A DNA stretch of 64,000 nucleotides from DASQMT01 sp963839615 (GTDB taxonomy: Bacteria > Actinomycetota > Thermoleophilia > Solirubrobacterales > Solirubrobacteraceae), in assembly GCA_963839615.1 (NCBI GenBank), contig CAWIVY010000001.1, positions 395,540 through 459,539 of the forward strand. Reading direction: 5' to 3'. The notes beneath the pieces were generated by a model that was not told the DNA's origin, did not search any database, and was given only the letters and a program-made list of their open reading frames with translations. Numbering within the stretch: the stretch's first letter is position 1; each line of letters starts with the position of its first letter. A program made the translations under genes and the position numbers. Shown here one piece after another: positions 8,101-15,195 of the stretch.

Positions 8101-10262
8101 GCCTCACGTTCCAAGACCTCGCGCTGACGACCAGCGGCACCACTGCGGCGTTCCAGCTCTCAAGCGTCGCCAGTATCGACGTTCAGGGCGGAAGTTTCAC
8201 CGCGAGCATCACCACCAACGGCGGGCCCGCCGTCGACGCCACCGGTCTCACGTTCGGCACCGACCTCGTCTTTGACACGATCACCGTCGCGGGCAACCCG
8301 ACCAAGGGCATAAACCTCGACGGCACCAGCGCCTACACCTTCGCCGCCGGCTCCGGCAGCGCGATCGGCGCCACCAGCGCAGTCGGCTTCGACATAAACG
8401 GCGGCTCCGGCACTGTCACCTACCCCGGCACGATCGCCAACGGCACCGGCCGGCCCGTTGACGTCACCGGCCGCAGCGGCGACACCACCTTCTCGGGCAA
8501 CATCACCGGCACCGGCGGCACCGGCATCAACGTCGCCAGCAACACCGCCGGCACCACCTTGTTCAGCGGCACCACCAAGACACTCAACACCGGGGCAAAC
8601 CAGGCCGTTACGCTCAGCTCCAACACCGGCCACACGATCAACTTCACCGGCGGCGGCCTCGACATCGACACCACCACCGCTACCGGACTCACCGCCACCG
8701 GCGGCGGCACCGTCAGCGTCACTGGGAGTTCGAACACGATCGACAGCACGAGCGCGATCGCGCTCAACGTCAGTAGCACGACGATCGGCAGCAGCGACAT
8801 GACGTTCCAGAGCATCGTGGCTGGCAACAACACGGTCGCGACGGATCCCGCCAGCGGGATTGCGCTGAGCGCGACGGGTTCGGTGGGCGGGCTGACGGTG
8901 ACCGGGACGGGGACGACGGCCGGCTCGGGCGGCCTGATCCAGAACACGAGCGCGCGGGCGGTGAGTGCGATCGATTCGGATCAGCTGACGCTGAAGAACA
9001 TGAACCTCACGAACGGTGCGACAACGGACGGGGCGCCGTGCCTGCAGCTTTCGCTGGGCACGAACACGGGTTGTAACGCGCCGATCAACGTGCAGGACGC
9101 GATCGACGTGTCGCTTGACGGCATGGCGATCGCCGGCAGCGCTCAGCAGGGCATCAACGGCCGCAACGTCACCAACTTCGTGCTGACCAACAGCACGATC
9201 ACAGGGGTCGGCAACGCCGCCGATGAGGATGGGATCCACTTCTTCAACATGCTCGGCACCTCGACGATCACGAACGTAAGCGTCACGGGCAGCTTCGACG
9301 ACAACATGATCATCCAGAACAGTGGCGCCGGGACCGGCACCGTGACCGTCAATGAGACGGTCGCCGCGGCGAGCAACTTCTCGACCTCGACGCAGGGCAG
9401 CGGGATCGTGCTCGGCGCGCGGGAGGGCGCGACTCTGACGGTGAACGTCGACGACACTACGTTCGACAACAATTTCAGCGGCGGCATCCCAGGGACGGCG
9501 TCGAACAGCGCGGCTGCGAGCTCGTTGCGAATCAACGTGACCGACTCGACGTTCACCAACAACAACGACGGCCTCGATTTCTCGGCCACGCAGACGTCGA
9601 CGACCAAGTTCAACGTCACGAACAACACGTTCAGCGGCCAAGACTTCGGGAATATCGGCATCCTCGGTGGGGCGTTTGCGACCGCAGCCAGCGGCGTCCA
9701 CGGGACGATCGCGAACAACAACCTCACGACCGCGCCGGGCCGGACGACCGACTCGATCGTGGTGTTCCAGGCGGGCGCCGGCGAGCTCAGGACGCTGATC
9801 GACAACAACAACATCAGCTACGGCGGAACGCAGAGAGGAATTCTCGTCCAGGGTGGTCAGGACGGCAATGGCAACATGGAGGTGACGATCAGGAACAACG
9901 ACTTCACCATCACGGGCAACGCGGTCACGGGCATCCTCGCAAACGTCGCCGTCACCGGGTGCAATCCCGCGGGTCCGGGATGCGTTCCGAACAGCACGTC
10001 GATGTGCGCCGATATCGGCGGCGCCTCGGCCAAGAACACCTTCGTGTACTCGGGCGGCACGATGAGCGCCGCCGGCGACATCCGCGTTCGCCAGCGCAAC
10101 GAGGGAACAGTGATCCTGCCCGGCTACGGCGGCTCAGCGACCGACACCGCGGCGGTCTCCAACTACCTGAGCGGTCGAAACACGGTCCTTACAGCGCCCA
10201 CGGCGTCGTTCATCTCCACCGGGTTTGCGGGCGGCGCGGCGTGCGCGCAGCCTACGCCATAG
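5190..10262 (+). CDS. Giant secreted RTX / cadherin-like / beta-helix protein
   Basis: A 1690-residue protein with an N-terminal signal peptide (RRLSFVAAVLVSLVVVSSAGAQ). Residues about 35-405 hold hemolysin-type calcium-binding nonapeptides (GGxGxDxL) arranged in three modules, each followed by an 'ASxxxGANDGxxGEGDD' spacer. Residues about 410-755 are cadherin/VCBS-like Ig folds (SEDSAPAPVDVLVNDSDPEG, TITGVNDRPVV). From about 770 to the end there are parallel beta-helix type repeats rich in Asn, Thr and Gly (NNxFTNNNDG, ITNVSVTG). The design is that of a surface or released adhesin/fibre-like protein; calcium should fold the RTX part. It stops 31 bp before the first tail-collar gene, so co-transcription is likely. 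No enzymatic motif seen. Confidence 0.85.
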   Translation: MTSLCLLRRLSFVAAVLVSLVVVSSAGAQVGPACTITGTAAGETLSGTSGADVICGGSGNDRLIGRGGADVLRGEDGNDTLIGRTGADVFEGGAGSDLVSYIDSSAAVTASIADGANDGTVGEGDDVQADVERIKGSSHDDDLTGDGGPNQLRGDAGVDRLDGGGGDDVLFGGPDADVFVGGIGRDTANYRERSAALTVTVGAGADDGEAGEGDDVQGDVDVVLGGSAGDQLTGDGGANFLYGFGGADELDGAGGDDTLYGLAGGDTFVGGAGTDMVSYHGQSAPVTASVGGGANDGTAGEGDDIGGDVERINGGSGDDQLTGDGAANGLYGAQGADQLDGAGGTDILAGESGADTIAGGDETDAVLAGKGDDTVHVEDDDPSVDTVKCATGIDKVFADAGDSLDASCENQPPDTTTDTFSISEDSAPAPVDVLVNDSDPEGRALSIASFDNVTAGVVTLVAGTLSYGPSGQFESLGAGSNGAASFTYKANDGTDDSADTLVSVTITGVNDRPVVNADVPGALTYPEQNGYVNLFGANATITDVDSPTLDSLAVTITSGFDATFDDIRLDPAVTGFTSDFTGGVLTLTRAGGTVAQFQDALRNIQFRNNDDDPDDRNDGTANPGAADRTVQVVADDGPDTSTVQSRGITITPVNDAPGAPSPAPSVTSVRNTTLVSGTNSVTDPKVTRTVDLEGNSTDPDGLESAITVVPAAAAATVQGGRITLNASGDLRYEPPASVTLNADSYGYQLTDGTTASSNITFTVNLAGEVWYVADEAPAPNDGTSARPFAGLAAAAAVATTNDAIHIRRAPGDGTLSGGVTLQASQKLIGEGVALTNFDVGTVTAETLFAAGTKPVLTAPSGTDVVTLASTTEIAGVSINPDGAANGITGAATPGVRLRSMDVNDTGTAATQPGLELTSTGNGLSLSGTVDVAMQSDKAIDINGAALAGTFANVTTTASTAGGVRLNNTSGSLTFQDLALTTSGTTAAFQLSSVASIDVQGGSFTASITTNGGPAVDATGLTFGTDLVFDTITVAGNPTKGINLDGTSAYTFAAGSGSAIGATSAVGFDINGGSGTVTYPGTIANGTGRPVDVTGRSGDTTFSGNITGTGGTGINVASNTAGTTLFSGTTKTLNTGANQAVTLSSNTGHTINFTGGGLDIDTTTATGLTATGGGTVSVTGSSNTIDSTSAIALNVSSTTIGSSDMTFQSIVAGNNTVATDPASGIALSATGSVGGLTVTGTGTTAGSGGLIQNTSARAVSAIDSDQLTLKNMNLTNGATTDGAPCLQLSLGTNTGCNAPINVQDAIDVSLDGMAIAGSAQQGINGRNVTNFVLTNSTITGVGNAADEDGIHFFNMLGTSTITNVSVTGSFDDNMIIQNSGAGTGTVTVNETVAAASNFSTSTQGSGIVLGAREGATLTVNVDDTTFDNNFSGGIPGTASNSAAASSLRINVTDSTFTNNNDGLDFSATQTSTTKFNVTNNTFSGQDFGNIGILGGAFATAASGVHGTIANNNLTTAPGRTTDSIVVFQAGAGELRTLIDNNNISYGGTQRGILVQGGQDGNGNMEVTIRNNDFTITGNAVTGILANVAVTGCNPAGPGCVPNSTSMCADIGGASAKNTFVYSGGTMSAAGDIRVRQRNEGTVILPGYGGSATDTAAVSNYLSGRNTVLTAPTASFISTGFAGGAACAQPTP

Positions 10263-10293
10263 AGAAAAGTCGAAGGATTGGAGAGAGGAAGCC

Positions 10294-10794
10294 GTGGCCG
10301 AACCGTTTCTGGCTGAGATTCGACTGATGTCGTTTAATTTCGCGCCCAAGGGATGGGCGATGTGCAACGGACAACTGCTCCCGATCAACCAGAATCAGGC
10401 GCTGTTCTCGCTGCTCGGGACGACCTACGGAGGCGACGGTCGCGTCAACTTCGCCTTACCGGACCTGCGTGGGCGCGCGTCCATCCATACCGGTGGCGGC
10501 CACACGCTGGGCGAACGGGCTGGCGAGCAGGCGCACACGCTCTCGCTGTCGGAGCTGCCCACCCATGCCCACATCGTCCAGGGCAGTGGAAACAACGGCA
10601 GCACGCAGGACGCAGCGAACAACGTGCTGGGAGTAGTGCCCGGGCGGATCTACACCGACGCCGCAAACCTTACGGCCGTGATCCCCGCCACCATCACCAA
10701 CGTGGGCGGCAGCCAGGCCCACCTCAACATGCAGCCTTTCCTGACCCTGACGTTCTGTATCGCACTCCAGGGCATCTTTGCGAGCCAAACCTAG
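10294..10794 (+). CDS. Phage tail collar domain protein (Mdp-type), copy 1
   Basis: A 166-residue protein starting at GTG 10294 behind the ribosome-binding site GAGAGAGGAA. It has the collar-domain signature: FLAEIRLMSFNFAPKGWAMC at the N-terminus, NGQLLPINQNQALFSLLG, TTYGGDG, FALPDLRGR, and the C-terminal NMQPFLTLTFCIALQGIF. Such proteins form trimeric receptor-binding tips in phage tails, but also occur as chromosomal 'microcystin-dependent protein' (MdpB) homologues of unknown role. No phage structural genes lie nearby. It is the first of three tandem paralogues. Confidence 0.92.
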   Translation: MAEPFLAEIRLMSFNFAPKGWAMCNGQLLPINQNQALFSLLGTTYGGDGRVNFALPDLRGRASIHTGGGHTLGERAGEQAHTLSLSELPTHAHIVQGSGNNGSTQDAANNVLGVVPGRIYTDAANLTAVIPATITNVGGSQAHLNMQPFLTLTFCIALQGIFASQT

Positions 10795-10805
10795 AGAGGG
10801 ACACC

Positions 10806-11309
10806 ATGGCGCAACCCTACGTCGGCGAGATTCGCATGTTCGCTGGCAACTTCGCTCCCGCTGGGTGGATGTTCTGCGAAGGCCAGTTCCTCCCGATCTC
10901 TGAGAACGAGACTCTGTTTCAGCTCATTGGTACGACTTATGGCGGTGACGGTGAGAGCACGTTCGTGCTTCCAGATCTTCGCGGCCGCATTCCTATACAT
11001 CAAGGCAGCGGATTCATCCTTGCAGAGACGGGCGGCGCCGAGGAGATCACACTCACCGCCAACCAGATTTCAGCGCACAGCCACCCACTGCTGGCTTCGA
11101 CCAATGTCGCTCAAGATACGAGCCCCGCCGGGAAGGTCATGGGTCAAACCGGTGGTGCCATGATGTACATGCAGGACGCCCCTGACACGAACATGAGCCC
11201 AGTCGCAGTGACCACCGTGGGCGGCAGCCAGCCCCATACGAATTTCCAGCCGTACTTGTGCATTAACTACATCATTTCGTTGTTCGGCATCTTCCCCTCC
11301 CCCACCTAG
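10806..11309 (+). CDS. Phage tail collar domain protein (Mdp-type), copy 2
   Basis: A 167-residue paralogue of the preceding protein, 11 bp downstream, with its own GAGAGGGA ribosome-binding site. The same signature blocks are present (GEIRMFAGNFAPAGWMFCEG, FVLPDLRGRIPIHQGSG, NFQPYLCINYIISLFGIF). Sequence between the conserved blocks differs from copies 1 and 3, so the three proteins probably have distinct rather than redundant roles, for example as parts of one hetero-oligomer. Confidence 0.92.
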   Translation: MAQPYVGEIRMFAGNFAPAGWMFCEGQFLPISENETLFQLIGTTYGGDGESTFVLPDLRGRIPIHQGSGFILAETGGAEEITLTANQISAHSHPLLASTNVAQDTSPAGKVMGQTGGAMMYMQDAPDTNMSPVAVTTVGGSQPHTNFQPYLCINYIISLFGIFPSPT

Positions 11310-11317
11310 GAGAAACC

Positions 11318-11842
11318 GTGGCGGACCCATTTGTGGCAGAGATCCGGATTTTTCCGTTCAACTTCGCGCCGAAGGGGTGGGCTTTCTGCAATGGGCAACT
11401 GCTCCCCTTGTCGCAGAACACCGCGCTCTTCTCGCTCCTCGGCACCACCTACGGAGGGGATGGCAAGTCCAATTTCGCGCTTCCCGACCTGGAGGGCTCG
11501 GCCGGGATGCATCCGGGACAAGGGCCGGGCCTCAGCCTTCACGATCTGGGCGAAACCGGCGGATCGGAGACCGTCACTCTGCTCGAGTCCGAGATCCCCG
11601 CTCACACGCATTCGATGAGGGCCCACGACCTCGACCTGGGCGAGCTCAACGCGCCGGCCCCCAACCGGTCTCTCGCCAAGTCGGCCAACGCTACCGCGTA
11701 CGGGCCCGCTGCGAATCTCGTGGGCATGGCTCCGCAGGCGCTTCCTCCCGCAGGGGGCGATCTACCCCACAACAACATGCAGCCGTACCTGACGCTCAAC
11801 TTCTGCATCGCGCTCCAGGGAGTCTTCCCGCCGAGGGGCTGA
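11318..11842 (+). CDS. Phage tail collar domain protein (Mdp-type), copy 3
   Basis: A 174-residue third paralogue, starting at GTG 11318 eight bases after the stop of copy 2 with GGAGAAA as ribosome-binding site. It is closest to copy 1 (FNFAPKGWAFCNGQLLP, LTLNFCIALQGVF) but its variable loop (about residues 105-145) is longer. Its stop overlaps the ATG of the acetyltransferase gene (TGATG), indicating translational coupling. Confidence 0.92.
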   Translation: MADPFVAEIRIFPFNFAPKGWAFCNGQLLPLSQNTALFSLLGTTYGGDGKSNFALPDLEGSAGMHPGQGPGLSLHDLGETGGSETVTLLESEIPAHTHSMRAHDLDLGELNAPAPNRSLAKSANATAYGPAANLVGMAPQALPPAGGDLPHNNMQPYLTLNFCIALQGVFPPRG

Positions 11843-12333
11843 TGAGCAGCGTCGTCGATGTGCGGCAGTGCGAGCCGGGCGATGAGGAACTCCTGTTCCG
11901 CATCTACGCGAGTACGCGCGCGGAGGAACTGGCGGCGGTGCCTTGGGACGAGGCGCAGAAGTACACGTTCGTGCGAGCGCAGTTCAACGTCCAGGACCGC
12001 TGGTATCGCGAGCACTACGCGACCGCGAGCTTCGACGTCGTCATGGTCGATCGGGAGCCGTGTGGCCGCCTCTACGTCCATCGGGGTGGTGCCGAGATCA
12101 GGATTGTGGACATCGCGCTCCTTCCCGAGCACCGCGGGAAAGGAGTCGGGAGCGCGCTCCTGCGCGATCTGCTCGCCGAGGCCGATGCGGCCGGCAAGCG
12201 CGTCACGATCCACGTCGAGCGATTCAACGCCGCGCTGCGGCTGTACGCGCGGCTCGGCTTCAAGGTCGCCGAGGACAAGGGCGTCTACCTGTTGCTCGAG
12301 CGGCAGCCCCGCTACGTGAACACAGCCTCGTAG
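11842..12333 (+). CDS. GNAT-family N-acetyltransferase
   Basis: A 163-residue single-domain GNAT enzyme. The acetyl-CoA pyrophosphate-binding loop is visible as LLPEHRGKGVGSALL (about residues 96-110), followed by the C-terminal VERFNAALRLYARLGFK block. It overlaps the last tail-collar gene, so it is made together with the three collar proteins. This gene order recurs around collar-protein trios in other bacteria as far as I know, which suggests modification of the fibre proteins or their ligand; the substrate is unknown. Confidence 0.88.
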   Translation: MSSVVDVRQCEPGDEELLFRIYASTRAEELAAVPWDEAQKYTFVRAQFNVQDRWYREHYATASFDVVMVDREPCGRLYVHRGGAEIRIVDIALLPEHRGKGVGSALLRDLLAEADAAGKRVTIHVERFNAALRLYARLGFKVAEDKGVYLLLERQPRYVNTAS

Positions 12334-12596
12334 CGGTCGGCGGCGATCGGGACGAGGAAGATCTCCAGCGGGCCGAGCGCATCGTGCTCTACGCGATAGA
12401 CCCGCTGAGTCAGTGGCGGGTTCGGCCCGCCCTGGAACACGATCGAGAACGGCGCGCGGCCGCCGGGCTCGCGTGGGATCTCCGTGACCTCGACCAGTTC
12501 GGCCTCGAACGGGCTCGCGTCGTGCGGCGCGATCCGGAAGCGGTCACCAAGCAGCGCTGCGAAGTCGGCGGCCGTGAGCGTCGCGAGGTCCGGCAC
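12312..12596 (-). CDS. DUF6916-type protein, short cytoplasmic copy
   Basis: A 94-residue protein starting at GTG 12596 behind GGTGGG. It contains the block LTAADFAALLGDRFRI and the C-terminal LTQRVYRVEHDALGPLEIFL that is also seen in the neighbouring divergent gene (TLRHARLGRFDFFLSPV). It converges on the GNAT gene with a 22-bp overlap. DUF6916 proteins have no established biochemical function; they tend to accompany tail-collar proteins. It has no signal peptide, unlike its paralogue. Confidence 0.75.
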   Translation of the reverse strand: MPDLATLTAADFAALLGDRFRIAPHDASPFEAELVEVTEIPREPGGRAPFSIVFQGGPNPPLTQRVYRVEHDALGPLEIFLVPIAADRYEAVFT

Positions 12597-12663
12597 GACG
12601 CGATCGTACCCACCACGATCGCGTAATGCCCGCGGGCACTGCTGCCGATGTAGGGTCAGTAAC

Positions 12664-13128
12664 ATGACTCCGTCCTCCAGGCTCACCCGGCGCTCGCTGC
12701 TTCGTACGGGCACGCTCGCTACCGCGGCCACGCTCGCCGGCCTGCGGCCCTGGGCAGCCGTCGGCGCCGAGGCCGCCGCGAGCCACCTGCGGCGCTCGTC
12801 GTACGCGCGCCTGCTCGGGCAGCGCTTCGCGGTCGGACCGGTCGAACTGCGGTTGCTGTCGGTCGCGGATGTCGCAGGGGCCGCCGTGGACACCGCGCTG
12901 GCGGGCAGTGACGACGCGTTCGTCCTGACGTTCTCGGGGCCCCTCGAGCCGGTGCTCGACGCTCGCACGTACACGCTCCGCCACGCCCGGCTCGGCCGCT
13001 TCGACTTCTTCCTTTCGCCAGTCGACAGGCCGCGCAAGGACCAGCGCTACGAGGCGGTCGTCGACCGCTCGGTGAGGGTGCCGAAGTCGCCGCCCAAGCG
13101 GCCGGCTCCCCGGCTGCCGGCCTCATAA
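12664..13128 (+). CDS. DUF6916-type protein with Tat signal
   Basis: A 154-residue protein whose N-terminus has a twin-arginine signal (SRLTRRSLLRTGTLATAATL). The mature part repeats the DUF6916 pattern of the divergent gene on the other side of a 67-bp gap: YARLLGQRFAVGP, LTFSGPLEPVLDARTYTL and ARLGRFDFFLSPV. Export by Tat implies folding before secretion. Together with the cytoplasmic copy it brackets the shared promoter region next to the collar-protein operon. Function unknown. Confidence 0.78.
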   Translation: MTPSSRLTRRSLLRTGTLATAATLAGLRPWAAVGAEAAASHLRRSSYARLLGQRFAVGPVELRLLSVADVAGAAVDTALAGSDDAFVLTFSGPLEPVLDARTYTLRHARLGRFDFFLSPVDRPRKDQRYEAVVDRSVRVPKSPPKRPAPRLPAS

Positions 13129-13142
13129 TCCGGGGCTCGCCA

Positions 13143-14564
13143 TCACGGCTCGGCGAGCACCTGGGCTCGGGACGCGGGGTGCTGCGCGAGCAGGTCGATG
13201 GTGAGCAGAACCCCCGGCTCCGACTTGTGCAGGACGGTGACGCCGAGCGTGCTGACCTGCTCGTGACGCACGACGGTGAAGCCCGGCAGCTCGGCGGTGA
13301 CCATCGCGTCGCCGTCGGACACCACGATCACCTCATCGGCACGGACCTCGTTCGCAGCTCGCGCGATGCCGTTCGCCGAGCGATACACGAGCAGCGGATC
13401 GTCGCCGCCGGCGGGGACGATCCAGGCCCGCGCCTGATCTCCCTTGACGGCGTCCGCGACGCCCCTGTAGTCGAGGCGCCGGAAGTCGACGTCTGCGAGC
13501 GGCGCCACCGACAGCGCGAGCCACCCGCCGAGGACGACAACGAGGAGCGGTCGATGCCAGCTCGGTCTCAGCACGGTGATCGTGGCTGCGAGCAGCGCGA
13601 TCAGCGGGGTGAGGGCGGCGATGACGTTGCGCGCGTTGAAGTAGTTCGGACCGACGAGCCAGACGGCATACGGGATAGCGACGAGGACGGCCGCACATCC
13701 GATCGCCGCGCAGAGCATGCGCTCGCCTCGACGCCAGGCGAGGAGCGCCCCGCCGGCGGCGAACGCGACCACGACGAGGCCGATCAGCGGCGTCAGCGTG
13801 TACGCGCCGCGCATGACGAGGCGCTCGCCGAGCGCGAACTGCGTGAGCGGCGTCGTCAGCGCACGAACGGCACCGGGTGAGCCGGGCAGATCGCCCGAGT
13901 GCAAGCCGGCCTGGTGGATTGCAAGCGGTAGCAGGACGGCGGCGGCGACCGCCACGGGCGCGACCGTCACGATCGCCGTCCTCAGCGGCCGAACGCGGGC
14001 GAGGATCAGCACGGCCTCCGCGGCGACCAGGAAGCCGGCGAAGTAGTGCGCCGCGAGCGCGAGGCAGCTGAGGACCGCCCACGCGGTCAGCCTGCGACGC
14101 GACGGGGTGGCGATCACCAGAGCGAGCGCCCAGAGCGAAAGCGTTCCGAGCAGGACCAGCAAGGCGTAGGTCCGCGCCTCTTGCGAGTAGTAGACGAGGA
14201 ACGGGTGGACCGCGACCACCGCCGCGGCGACGAGCGCTCCGCGGGGCAGCATCGCACGGACCATGGCGTACGTCGCCGGGATCGTGAGCGTGCCCACGAG
14301 TGCGGAGAACGAGCGAACACCGACCTCGCCCTCGCCGAAAACGCGGGTCCACAACCACGCGAGCGCGTAGTACAGGTGCGGCGTCCGCTCGCTGCTGACG
14401 ACGGTTTCGAGCGTCGAGTCGAGACCGGGCTGCAGCACTCTGCCCACCGTCACGGCCTCGTCATGACCGAAGCTCTGTAGATCGAGCGTGGCGAACCGCA
14501 GAACCGCGCCGACCGCCGTGATCAGGACGAGCGCGGCCAGGTGTGGACGTGCGCCTAAGGGCAC
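13143..14564 (-). CDS. GT39/ArnT-like membrane glycosyltransferase
   Basis: About 473 residues with roughly 10-12 hydrophobic segments. An early loop carries the Asp-Glu pair (FGHDEAVTVGR) typical of GT-C family catalytic loops in the ArnT/PMT superfamily, followed by the YYSQEARTYALL motif. Such enzymes transfer sugars from polyprenyl-phosphate donors outside the membrane. The start is uncertain; GTG 14564 lies 11 bp after the stop of the upstream reductase gene and avoids a long overlap. It is the last gene of a four-gene minus-strand operon. Confidence 0.8.
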   Translation of the reverse strand: MPLGARPHLAALVLITAVGAVLRFATLDLQSFGHDEAVTVGRVLQPGLDSTLETVVSSERTPHLYYALAWLWTRVFGEGEVGVRSFSALVGTLTIPATYAMVRAMLPRGALVAAAVVAVHPFLVYYSQEARTYALLVLLGTLSLWALALVIATPSRRRLTAWAVLSCLALAAHYFAGFLVAAEAVLILARVRPLRTAIVTVAPVAVAAAVLLPLAIHQAGLHSGDLPGSPGAVRALTTPLTQFALGERLVMRGAYTLTPLIGLVVVAFAAGGALLAWRRGERMLCAAIGCAAVLVAIPYAVWLVGPNYFNARNVIAALTPLIALLAATITVLRPSWHRPLLVVVLGGWLALSVAPLADVDFRRLDYRGVADAVKGDQARAWIVPAGGDDPLLVYRSANGIARAANEVRADEVIVVSDGDAMVTAELPGFTVVRHEQVSTLGVTVLHKSEPGVLLTIDLLAQHPASRAQVLAEP

Positions 14565-14574
14565 GGCGGCGACC

Positions 14575-15171
14575 TCAGCGACTGACGTCGTAGACCAGGT
14601 GGGTGACGCGGTCGCCGCGCACGATCGTGGTCGGGTTCTCCAACCGCAGCGGCTCGGCAAGGCCGCCGGTGGCGAAGAACGGACGGCCGGACCCGAAGAC
14701 CACCGGGACCTGGTTGACCACCACCTGGTCGATCAGCCCGAGCCTGAGCGCCTGGCCGCCGATCTGACCGGCGGCCACGTCGACGACCCGGTCGCCCGCG
14801 AACTCCTTGGCGGCGGTGATCGCCTGCTCGACGCCGTCGACGAACGTGAACGGTGCGGTGTCGGCGTACTCCCAGTCCGTCGGCGGCCGGTGGGTGACGA
14901 CGAAGACGTGCTCGCCGGCGGCCGGCTTGCCGTCCCAGCCGTTGGTCATGTCGAACACTCGCCGTCCGATGACGTTCGCAGCCATGTCGCCGTACACGTC
15001 GAGCATGAAGTCGGCCGACGCCTGTGTGGTCCGGAGCTCGCCGTCGGAGCCCGGGAAGCTCCAGGCGACATCGCCGTTGCCCAACCAGTCGAACAGCGGC
15101 CCGACGCCGTCGTGGTCGTCGGCCATGAACCCGTCCAGGGAGACCACCGCGCCCATGATCGTCATGCCCAT
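14575..15171 (-). CDS. Dihydrofolate reductase-like (RibD C-terminal) protein
   Basis: A 198-residue protein of the RibD_C / dihydrofolate-reductase fold family. Visible blocks are the N-terminal GAVVSLDGFMADDHDGVGP, NVIGRRVFDMTNGW and VVFGSGRPFF. Members bind NADPH, but most standalone copies have unknown substrates and are not folate reductases. It lies 24 bp downstream of the FAD oxidoreductase gene in the same operon. Confidence 0.85.
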   Translation of the reverse strand: MGMTIMGAVVSLDGFMADDHDGVGPLFDWLGNGDVAWSFPGSDGELRTTQASADFMLDVYGDMAANVIGRRVFDMTNGWDGKPAAGEHVFVVTHRPPTDWEYADTAPFTFVDGVEQAITAAKEFAGDRVVDVAAGQIGGQALRLGLIDQVVVNQVPVVFGSGRPFFATGGLAEPLRLENPTTIVRGDRVTHLVYDVSR

Positions 15172-15195
15172 GATCTCGTCCTTTCGCCGCGGGCG

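Noticed and set aside
10294..11842. Prophage or tailocin tail region
   Set aside because: Only collar-domain proteins are present; no sheath, tube, baseplate, tape-measure, capsid or lysis genes occur within several kilobases on either side.
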